Source: DASXAQ01 sp036406615 (lineage in GTDB: Bacteria; Actinomycetota; UBA4738). From it: a stretch of DNA of 12,551 nt. Location: the NCBI GenBank assembly GCA_036406615.1, contig DASXAQ010000039.1, forward strand, positions 1 to 12,551, given 5' to 3'. How positions within the stretch are numbered: position 1 is the first letter of the stretch; every line of letters starts with the position of its first letter. Below the pieces are notes generated by a model. The model worked only from the letters and a program-made list of their open reading frames with translations, was not told the DNA's origin and made no database searches. Below are positions 7,227 to 12,551 of the stretch, one piece after another. The position numbers and the translations under genes were made by a program.

Positions 7227-8203
7227 CGTCGGTCCTGACCTTCGTCGAACACGACGGCGGGACGCCCGAGAAGGTGTCCCTGGAGGCGCTCACGTTCGCA
7301 CGGGCGCTGAGCGAGCGGATGTCGCTCCCGCTGTACGCGCTCGTCATCGGCGCGGACGGAGCCGTCGCGTCCGATGCGCTCGGCGCGTACGGCGTGGCGG
7401 AAGTGCATGTCGCGACCGACGACCGCCTGGATCCGTACGCCCCGCGCGCGTGGGCGGCCTCGGCCGCGACGCTCATGGATGCGGGGGCGCCGGCCGTCGT
7501 GGTCGGCCCCGGGTCCGAACGCGGCGCCGAGGTCATGGCGCATCTGGCGGCACGCGCCGGCCTGCCGCTGGCCGCCAACTGCACCCACGTGGAGCCGGGC
7601 GACCCGTTCGTCGTCACGCGGCAGCGCTGGGGCGGGAGCCTGCTGGAGGTAGCCGAGCTCGAGGCGCCCGTCGCGCTGCTCACGGTGGCCCCGCACGCGG
7701 TGCAGCCAGAACCCGCGACGGGGCCCGGCGCGGCGAGCTGTCGCGAGTTCCGGCCCACGCTGGACGAGGCGGACTTGATCGTGCGCGTCGCCGGGCGGCT
7801 CGAGCCCGAGCGCGGGGCGGTGTCGCTGTCCGAGGCGCGCGTCGTCGTGGGCGGCGGCCGCGGCGTTGGCAGCGCGGACGGCTTCGCGGAGCTGGAGGAG
7901 CTGGCGGAGCTCCTTGGCGGAACGGTGGGCGTGTCCCGCGTGGTGACGAGCCTGGGATGGCGGCCGCACACCGACCAGGTGGGGCAGACGGGCACGCGCA
8001 TCGCGCCGGACCTGTACGTCGCCTGCGGCATCAGCGGCGCGATCCAGCACATGGTCGGCGCGAAGGGGGCCAAACACCTGCTCGCGATCAACACGGACCG
8101 TGAGGCGCCCATCATGGCGAAGGCCGAGTGGGCCGTGGTCGGCGACCTGCATGCCGTCGTGTCCGCCGTCAACGCGGAGATCCGCCGCGTGCGCGGATCC
8201 TGA
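7223..8203 (+). CDS. etfA: Electron transfer flavoprotein alpha subunit
   Basis: Starting at the GTG in a 4-base GTGA overlap with etfB, the protein has 326 residues, the usual length. The C-terminal FAD domain is intact: VVVGGGRGVGS (207-217), SRVVTSLGWRPHTDQVGQTG (238-257), APDLYVACGISGAIQH (261-276) and AINTDREAPIMAKAEWAVVGDL (288-309). The N-terminal domain is more divergent and Ala-rich, as is common. In most EtfA proteins the segment before QVGQTG ends in a form such as VPND or LPHE; the reading here is RPHTD, a variant within the family. The overlap with etfB implies coupled translation to equal amounts. It closes the operon; no strong terminator follows, but an inverted repeat lies at 8228-8281. 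Confidence 0.92.
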   Translation: MTSVLTFVEHDGGTPEKVSLEALTFARALSERMSLPLYALVIGADGAVASDALGAYGVAEVHVATDDRLDPYAPRAWAASAATLMDAGAPAVVVGPGSERGAEVMAHLAARAGLPLAANCTHVEPGDPFVVTRQRWGGSLLEVAELEAPVALLTVAPHAVQPEPATGPGAASCREFRPTLDEADLIVRVAGRLEPERGAVSLSEARVVVGGGRGVGSADGFAELEELAELLGGTVGVSRVVTSLGWRPHTDQVGQTGTRIAPDLYVACGISGAIQHMVGAKGAKHLLAINTDREAPIMAKAEWAVVGDLHAVVSAVNAEIRRVRGS

Positions 8204-8227
8204 ACGCGAGCGTGGAGCGCGAGGTCC

Positions 8228-8281
8228 TGGGCCCGGGTCGAAGCCGGTCCGAAAACGGGTCGTCTGACATACTCGGGCCCA
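8228..8281 (+). repeat. Inverted repeat between etfA and the membrane protein start
   Basis: TGGGCCCGGGT (8228-8238) pairs with ACTCGGGCCCA (8271-8281) over 11 pairs with one G-T wobble. The loop is 32 bases and can itself form a weaker GGTCC/GGGTC hairpin. The 3' arm ends at the base before the ATG at 8282. There is no T tract, so it is not a classical terminator; it could still end etf transcription or mask the start codon. The sequence CATACT at 8268-8273, inside the 3' arm, is a weak -10 candidate that would give a nearly leaderless transcript; no good -35 box is seen. Confidence 0.4.
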
Positions 8282-10345
8282 ATGTCCGGCGTCGCTGGCC
8301 GAGTGGTGCCCAGGGAGGGGAGCGCGCTTCGGCTCTTCCTGCTGAGCTTCCTGTCGCTGTTCACGGAACTGGCGCTCATCAGGTGGACGGCTGAGAACGA
8401 CGTCTACCTGTCCCTGTTCACCAACTTCATCCTGCTGGCGAGCTTCCTCGGGATCGGATTGGGCTTCATGGTTCCCGAGCGCTGGGACCTGTGGCGGCGG
8501 GGGCCCATCCTGCTGGCCGGACTCGCGCTGTTCACCGCCCTGTTGCCGGTCCGGCTGTCGGGGCCGGCGGGCCACCGGCTGTTCTACGGACTGAACCACG
8601 GCCCGGCGCTGCCGCGGTGGATCCTGCTGCCGATCATGTTCGTCGGCAGCGTCGCGGTGATGGCCGCCATCGGACAGGGCGTGGCGCGCACGTTCCGAAC
8701 GTTCGCGCCGCTGTCCGCGTATCGGCTCGACATCCTGGGCAGCATCGCCGGCGTTGCCGGGTTCTCACTGCTCGCGTTCCTGTCGCTGCCGCCGGTCGTG
8801 TGGGGCTGCGTGGTGGCGGCCCTGTTCGTCCTGCTGCAGGTCGGGCGCCGCGGGTTCCCGGTCCAGGCGCTCGTGGCCGGCGTTGTCTTGATCGTTATCC
8901 TTGCGGTGCAATCGCTTTCGCCGACGGATCGCTGGTCGCCCTACTACCGGATCTCGGTGAGCCCGAGCGGCGACCTGGTGAACATCTCGGTCAACAGCAT
9001 CCCGCACCAGTCGATCCGGCCGCTGTCCGAGCTTCGCGCGCCCGGGTCGTTCTACCTGCTGCCGTATGCGAACCTGAACGGCTGGACGCCCAAGAACGTG
9101 CTGATCGTCGGAGCCGGCACCGGCAACGACGTTGCCGTGGCGCTGTCGGAGGGCGTGCGGCACGTGGACGCGGTGGAGATCGACCCCGAGCTGTATCGCA
9201 TCGGCCGCCAGATGAACCCCGCGCATCCGTACCAGGACCCGCGCGTGACGGTGCACATCGACGACGGGCGCGCGTTCCTGGAGCGCTCGACGCAGAAGTG
9301 GGACCTCATCCTGTTCGCGCTGCCCGACTCGCTGACGCTGCTCACCGGGCAGGGCAACGTGCGCCTCGAAAGCTACGTGCTCACGATCGATGCGATGCGC
9401 GCGGCGCACGATCACCTGGCGCCCGGCGGCGCGTTCGCCATGTACAACTACTACCGGCCGTTCGAGTACCAGCGCCTGGGGAGCTCGCTGTCGCAGGTGT
9501 TCGGTCGGCACCCGTGCGTCGGCTTCGGCAACGTTCGCGGCGACCGTAAGCAGGCGGTGCTGGTCGAAGGGCAGGCAGCGTCGGCCGTCTCGTGCTCGCA
9601 GACGTGGCAGCCGACCGGGTTCGTGCCCGCACCGGCGACCGACGACCATCCGTTCCCGTACCTGCCGCGCCCGAGCATCCCGGCGATGTACGTGTGGGCC
9701 CTGCTGGCGATCCTGGCGTTCTCCGCGCTGACCGTGCGCGGAGCGATCGGGTCGCTGAAGCCGATCGGGCGGTACCTGGACCTGTTCTTCATGGGCGCGG
9801 CGTTCCTGCTGCTGGAGACCAAGAGTGTGGTGCAGTTCGCGTTGCTGTTCGGCACGACGTGGTTCGTCAACGCACTGGTCTTCGCGGGGGTCCTGCTGGC
9901 CGTCCTGGCCGCCATCGAGGTCGCGCGCCGGATGGCCGAGCCGCGCATGGGGATCCTGTACACGCTGCTGTTCGCGGCCATCGCCCTGGCCTGGATCGTG
10001 CCGCCCGAGGACCTGCTGTCGCTTGCCGTCGTCCCCCGGTTCTTCGCGAGCGTCGCCCTGGCGTTCGCGCCCGTCTTCCTGGCCAACCTGGTCTTCGCGC
10101 AGCGGTTCCGTGAGGCCGAGAGCTCGACGTTCGCGTTCGGCGCGAACCTGCTTGGCGCGATGCTCGGCGGGGCGCTCGAGTACCTGTCGCTGATCACCGG
10201 CTACCGAGCGCTGTTGCTCGTCGTGGCGCTGCTGTACGCCCTGGCGTTCGTCACGACGCGCCGGCTGCGCGAGCGCGCCGGCGAGCCCCCGGCGCCGCCC
10301 GAAGCCGCCGTCGTCGGCGCGGGCGGAGGCGACACGGCCCCGTAG
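8282..10345 (+). CDS. Polytopic membrane protein with central spermidine-synthase-like SAM-binding domain
   Basis: The 687-residue protein has three parts. Residues 15-210 hold about six hydrophobic segments, starting with LRLFLLSFLSLFTELALI and then FTNFILLASFLGIGLGFMV. Residues about 218-440 form a soluble Rossmann domain of the spermidine-synthase type: NVLIVGAGTGNDVAVAL (272-288) is the SAM-binding glycine loop, VDAVEIDPEL (295-304) gives the acidic residue for the ribose, and HIDDGRAF followed by WDLILFALPDS (340-350) gives the later motifs. Residues 475-665 hold about six more membrane segments. This matches the membrane-bound spermidine-synthase-like proteins common in actinobacteria and proteobacteria. 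Polyamine synthesis is not proven for the fused forms, so a generic SAM-dependent transferase is the safe call. No ribosome binding site precedes the ATG; GTG codons at 8303 and 8306 are alternatives without better sites. Confidence 0.8.
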   Translation: MSGVAGRVVPREGSALRLFLLSFLSLFTELALIRWTAENDVYLSLFTNFILLASFLGIGLGFMVPERWDLWRRGPILLAGLALFTALLPVRLSGPAGHRLFYGLNHGPALPRWILLPIMFVGSVAVMAAIGQGVARTFRTFAPLSAYRLDILGSIAGVAGFSLLAFLSLPPVVWGCVVAALFVLLQVGRRGFPVQALVAGVVLIVILAVQSLSPTDRWSPYYRISVSPSGDLVNISVNSIPHQSIRPLSELRAPGSFYLLPYANLNGWTPKNVLIVGAGTGNDVAVALSEGVRHVDAVEIDPELYRIGRQMNPAHPYQDPRVTVHIDDGRAFLERSTQKWDLILFALPDSLTLLTGQGNVRLESYVLTIDAMRAAHDHLAPGGAFAMYNYYRPFEYQRLGSSLSQVFGRHPCVGFGNVRGDRKQAVLVEGQAASAVSCSQTWQPTGFVPAPATDDHPFPYLPRPSIPAMYVWALLAILAFSALTVRGAIGSLKPIGRYLDLFFMGAAFLLLETKSVVQFALLFGTTWFVNALVFAGVLLAVLAAIEVARRMAEPRMGILYTLLFAAIALAWIVPPEDLLSLAVVPRFFASVALAFAPVFLANLVFAQRFREAESSTFAFGANLLGAMLGGALEYLSLITGYRALLLVVALLYALAFVTTRRLRERAGEPPAPPEAAVVGAGGGDTAP

Positions 10346-10366
10346 GCCGTCTTTCGACCGGGGCCG
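10335..10366 (+). terminator. Candidate terminator hairpin at the end of the membrane protein gene
   Basis: CGGCCCCG (10335-10342) and CGGGGCCG (10359-10366) form a perfect 8-bp GC stem around a 16-base loop that includes the TAG stop. No T tract follows, as is frequent for terminators of high-GC actinobacteria. Position right at the gene end supports the call. Confidence 0.4.
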
Positions 10367-10393
10367 CGCGCCGTCGCCCGCCTCGGCCATCCG

Positions 10394-10407
10394 GCCGACG
10401 CGTCGGC
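10394..10407 (+). repeat. Perfect 14-bp palindrome in the intergenic region
   Basis: GCCGACGCGTCGGC is its own reverse complement. It lies in the 179-base gap between the membrane protein gene and the secreted-protein gene, 117 bases before the ATG at 10525. It may be a dimeric regulator site or chance in GC-rich DNA. I see no convincing promoter boxes in the rest of this gap. Confidence 0.3.
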
Positions 10408-10510
10408 AACGGACCTAAGTCACCAATGCGTCGAACGGTCGTAGTCGCGCATCACCCTCGCAGTCGACAATCGCGCAGTCCGACCGACGGTATGCCTCCG
10501 CTGTGGGGGA

Positions 10511-10519
10511 AAGGAGAGG
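10511..10519 (+). promoter_or_regulatory. Ribosome binding site fixing the secreted-protein start
   Basis: AAGGAGAGG lies 5 bases before the ATG at 10525. An in-frame ATG at 10426 would add a 33-residue, non-hydrophobic extension before the signal peptide and has no such site. Confidence 0.65.
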
Positions 10520-10524
10520 GGCCG

Positions 10525-10554
10525 ATGCGCCTACGAAGGATGCGCCTCCGAAGG
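10525..10554 (+). repeat. Tandem 15-bp duplication covering the start codon
   Basis: ATGCGCCTACGAAGG (10525-10539) is followed at once by ATGCGCCTCCGAAGG (10540-10554), with one base different, and then by a third ATG at 10555. It encodes MRLRR twice and doubles the positive charge of the signal peptide. Each copy carries an ATG and a GAAGG that can act as a weak ribosome binding site for the following codons. Confidence 0.8.
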
Positions 10555-11484
10555 ATGGCGTTCATGCTGGTGTTCACCGGGCTCATCGTGGCCGCCCTGG
10601 CCGCGCCGGCCTTCGCGTGGACGAACGACACGACCGCGCAGGGAACCGACTCCTGTTCGTCCGCCAAGAGCGCGACCGCCACGATCGTGTGGACGTTCTC
10701 CGTCCACACGCCGTTCGGCTACCACGGCCGGACCCTGGTCACGAGCTCGAACGACCCGGCGATCCCGGTGGGGACGAGCCTGACCAACGGCGGCACGATC
10801 TCGGAGACGCGGGCGACGTCGGCGCTGCCGTTCACGCTCTCGCTGAAGGTGAACTACCCCGACCCGGGCGGCGACATGAACCAGTACTCCGTGCCCGCCA
10901 CGCAGGGCGGGAGCCTGACGGTGCAGCCTCCGGGCAACTGCTCGCCCGTGTCGCACAGCCCGACGCTGGCGGGGACCGGGACCTGCAACGCGGCGGCCTC
11001 CCAGTTCACGGTGACGTTCACCGGGACCACGGACGGCGGGACCGCGACGCCCTCGCTGCCGAAGACCGACACGCTGCCCGGCACCGCGACGTCGGACTCG
11101 CTGACGGTGACCTTCTCCTACGCCGACGGCCCCGACATCACGAAGACGTACACGGTGCAGCTGACCGGAGACTGCGCGCCGGCGGCCGTCCTCGACCCGA
11201 AGGCGACCATCACCAGGCCGACGTGCGTGTCGCGGTTCTTCCGCGTGACGCTCAACAACTCCGGGTCGAACCAGACGGTCGCGTTCTGGATCATCCACCC
11301 GGGGTGGGCCACGACCGAGGTCGACGTGGCCTCGGGCGCGACGGTCGTGAAGATCGTGACGGCGCACTCGAACGAGAGAATCTGGGTCCGGGCGCTGCAC
11401 AAGCAGATCGCCGGGAAGATCACGTCCCGCAGCTTCTCCACCTGCGGCACGCCGCCTCCCACCACGAAGGTCGTGTCCCAGTGA
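10525..11484 (+). CDS. Secreted six-cysteine protein of unknown function
   Basis: The 319 residues begin with a basic MRLRRMRLRR stretch and a hydrophobic core, FMLVFTGLIVAALAAPAFA, so signal peptidase cleavage after Ala31 (AFA-W) is expected. The mature part is rich in Thr, Ser, Gly and Pro. It seems to fold as two or three beta-sandwich-like units: about 50-140, 150-217 (alternating strands such as FTVTFTGTT and LTVTFSYADGPD) and 227-307. Six cysteines (44, 139, 154, 217, 234, 307) are spaced so that disulfides could close each unit. There is no C-terminal LPXTG, hydrophobic anchor or basic tail, so it should be released or bound non-covalently. The next gene, a sortase-like protein, overlaps it by 4 bases, which ties the two functionally. 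I do not recognise a named family. Confidence 0.75.
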   Translation: MRLRRMRLRRMAFMLVFTGLIVAALAAPAFAWTNDTTAQGTDSCSSAKSATATIVWTFSVHTPFGYHGRTLVTSSNDPAIPVGTSLTNGGTISETRATSALPFTLSLKVNYPDPGGDMNQYSVPATQGGSLTVQPPGNCSPVSHSPTLAGTGTCNAAASQFTVTFTGTTDGGTATPSLPKTDTLPGTATSDSLTVTFSYADGPDITKTYTVQLTGDCAPAAVLDPKATITRPTCVSRFFRVTLNNSGSNQTVAFWIIHPGWATTEVDVASGATVVKIVTAHSNERIWVRALHKQIAGKITSRSFSTCGTPPPTTKVVSQ

Positions 11485-11939
11485 CGAAGCGGTTCGTGCT
11501 GGCCCTCGCATCCGCGGCGGTGCTCGCCGGGAGCCTCGTGCTCCCGGCGGGCACGGCCAGCGCCAAGGGATGCTGGGGGACCCTCGGCAAGATCCCCGTG
11601 ATCGGCACGGTGTGCGTTCGTCAGGGAACCTCGAGCGCGATCCTGGCGATCGGCGCCGGGCACTTCGAGCGCTCGCACCCCAGCTGGATGGCCGCGCACG
11701 ACGTGACGCCGGTCGGCGGGCGTCCCTACGGCCCGTTCCACGACCTGAACCAGCTCAAGGTGGGATCGACGATCACCTTCAACGGCAATCCGTACAAGGT
11801 CATCGTGTCCAAGCCGATCGCGGCCTCGGCCGTGTCGGGGTTCATCGCGAAGTACGGCTACTACGACCTCGCGCTCACGACCTGCTGGCCGCGATACCAC
11901 ATGTGGCAGCGCTGGACGGTGATCGCGAAACCGGCCTGA
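11481..11939 (+). CDS. Small secreted sortase-like protein (class D/E/F-type fold)
   Basis: The GTG start in a GTGA overlap gives 152 residues. MTKRFVLALASAAVLAGSLVLPAGTASA is a signal peptide or N-terminal anchor, with likely cleavage after Ala28. The rest fits a compact sortase domain: GKIPVIGTV (36-44), AILAIGAGHFERSHPSW (53-69), AAHDV with His73 as the catalytic histidine, GPFHDLNQLKVGSTITF (84-100), and LALTTCWP with Cys135 as nucleophile, followed after eight residues by Arg144. The LxTC-X8-R spacing is the family hallmark. Sortases are cysteine transpeptidases that act outside the membrane on sorting signals, joining proteins to peptidoglycan or to each other. At about 124 mature residues it is short for the family. 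Cys31 and Cys45 could form a disulfide. The upstream secreted protein is the obvious partner, but it has no standard sorting signal. Enzyme activity is inference. Confidence 0.78.
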   Translation: MTKRFVLALASAAVLAGSLVLPAGTASAKGCWGTLGKIPVIGTVCVRQGTSSAILAIGAGHFERSHPSWMAAHDVTPVGGRPYGPFHDLNQLKVGSTITFNGNPYKVIVSKPIAASAVSGFIAKYGYYDLALTTCWPRYHMWQRWTVIAKPA

Positions 11940-11943
11940 CGCG

Positions 11944-12252
11944 CTACTCGGTCGGCTCGACGGGACGGCCGGTGCGCATCACCCAGTCGATCAGCCGGCG
12001 AAGCGATGGGGGTGCCGTCGCTTCGTCGGCGGTGACGCTTCGTGACCCATCGTCGGCCTCCACCGTGACCGTGTACTGGAACCGATCTCGGTGGGGGCCG
12101 GCATCCACGGTTTCGGGCGCGGCCGAAAGCTCGGCCTCACCGAGGATCTGCCGAAGTTCCCCGGCTTGCTCGGGGGACAGGTCGGCTTCGTCCACGGCCT
12201 TCGTGACCCGCGTCCCGGCGAAGCCGCCGGAGCGCCGTACCGTGACCCGCAT
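11944..12252 (-). CDS. Emfourin-like M4 metallopeptidase inhibitor
   Basis: The 102-residue protein starts MRVTVRRSGGFAG, a motif typical of emfourins, the protealysin inhibitors first described in Serratia. It continues with a helical LSPEQAGELRQIL, then DRFQYTVTVEADDG and SRSVTADEATAPPSLRRLIDWV, matching the beta-strand and C-terminal helix layout of that family. Emfourins bind and block thermolysin-type (M4) peptidases. The gene begins 12 bases after the stop of an M4 peptidase gene on the same strand, the known arrangement. No signal peptide is visible, so it would act in the cytoplasm, perhaps protecting the cell from the protease before export. Its 3' end is 4 bases from the convergent sortase-like gene. 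Confidence 0.82.
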   Translation of the reverse strand: MRVTVRRSGGFAGTRVTKAVDEADLSPEQAGELRQILGEAELSAAPETVDAGPHRDRFQYTVTVEADDGSRSVTADEATAPPSLRRLIDWVMRTGRPVEPTE

Positions 12253-12264
12253 GGCGCGATTGTG

Positions 12265-12551
12265 TCACGAAGCCGGCAACACCCCCACCTGCTGCCACGC
12301 AGCGCGAACCGCGGACTGCTCGTCGCTGCCGTCGCCGAACGCCTCGCCCGCCACCGAGACCGTGGCGTTGGCGGCGTCGAGGAATTGCGCGTTCGATGCC
12401 AGGCGCGTCGCGAGGGTCCGGTACCAGATCAATCCGGCCTTCTCCCACGCGTTGCCCCCGATGGCGGTGGCCGCCAGGTAGAACGCGCGGTTCGGGATCC
12501 CCGAGTTCAGGTGCACGCCGCCCTGGTCCTCGCTCGTCTTGATGTAGGCGC
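12265..12551 (-). CDS. M4 (thermolysin/protealysin-type) metallopeptidase, C-terminal part only
   Basis: The visible 94 residues are the C-terminal end of an M4 peptidase; the gene continues beyond the window edge. DQGGVHLNSGIPNRAFYLAA corresponds to the thermolysin DNGGVHINSG region: the His is the transition-state-stabilising His231 and the Asp is Asp226. GGNAWEKAGLIWYRTL and the closing QSAVRAAWQQVGVL are typical of the helical C-terminal domain. The HEXXH zinc site, propeptide and any signal peptide lie outside. The protein ends soon after the M4 core, with no extra C-terminal domain, as in protealysin-like enzymes. With the emfourin gene downstream, this is a protease-inhibitor operon. 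The protease may be secreted or intracellular; this cannot be decided here. Confidence 0.9.
   Translation of the reverse strand, partial: AYIKTSEDQGGVHLNSGIPNRAFYLAATAIGGNAWEKAGLIWYRTLATRLASNAQFLDAANATVSVAGEAFGDGSDEQSAVRAAWQQVGVLPAS

Noticed and set aside
10426..10524. Longer start for the secreted protein at the ATG at 10426
   Set aside because: It would put a polar 33-residue extension before a normal signal peptide, while AAGGAGAGG sits just before the ATG at 10525.
10346..10524. Riboswitch in the gap before the secreted protein
   Set aside because: I looked for c-di-AMP and c-di-GMP riboswitch core sequences, common before cell-wall genes in actinobacteria, and saw no convincing match.
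11056..11091. LPKTD and LPGTA inside the secreted protein as sortase sorting signals (residues 178-182 and 184-188)
   Set aside because: They are internal, not followed by a hydrophobic segment and basic tail, and sit in a Thr/Pro-rich stretch between predicted strands; chance is more likely.
1..12551. Mobile element, CRISPR array, tRNA or rRNA
   Set aside because: No terminal repeats with transposase, no spaced repeats, and no tRNA- or rRNA-like segments were visible. The HNH protein alone is not evidence of a mobile element.

Overview
The window is GC-rich, with strong G/C preference at third codon positions, frequent GTG and TTG start codons, GTGA stop/start overlaps and a TAGGCT-type -10 box. 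Together with a DUF222/HNH nuclease, an IclR regulator and a D/E/F-type sortase-like protein, this points to a high-GC actinobacterium (Actinomycetota), possibly an uncultured lineage. The class cannot be fixed from the sequence. No rRNA, tRNA, CRISPR array, transposase or integrase is visible.

Layout. (1) Positions 1-960 hold the 3' part of a DUF222/HNH endonuclease gene. (2) Positions 997-8203 hold a tightly packed, same-strand operon. It has a plausible promoter, a palindromic operator candidate, an IclR-type regulator, a GcvT/DmdA-like tetrahydrofolate (THF) methyltransferase, a MetF-like 5,10-methylene-THF reductase, an 839-residue dimethylglycine/sarcosine dehydrogenase-type flavoprotein fused to a THF-binding GcvT module, and the two ETF subunits (EtfB, EtfA). 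(3) Positions 8282-10345 encode a large membrane protein with a central spermidine-synthase-like SAM-binding domain between two blocks of membrane helices. (4) Positions 10525-11939 encode two exported proteins with overlapping genes: a six-cysteine secreted protein and a small sortase-like protein with a His/Cys/Arg triad. (5) On the minus strand, 12551-11944 hold the end of an M4 (thermolysin/protealysin-type) metallopeptidase followed by an emfourin-like M4 protease inhibitor.

The most interesting region is (2). The gene set reads as a folate-dependent N- or S-demethylation module. The stand-alone DmdA-like protein would move a methyl group from an unknown donor (for example a betaine or sulfonium compound) to THF. 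The MetF-like enzyme would oxidise the resulting 5-methyl-THF to 5,10-methylene-THF. The flavoprotein would oxidatively demethylate a secondary or tertiary N-methyl amine such as dimethylglycine or sarcosine, also yielding 5,10-methylene-THF, and pass electrons to the encoded ETF. The regulator would sense the substrate or a product. Gene families and order are seen directly; substrate and direction are inference. The methyltransferase lacks what I recall as the DmdA substrate-binding signature, so it should not be called a DMSP demethylase without proof.
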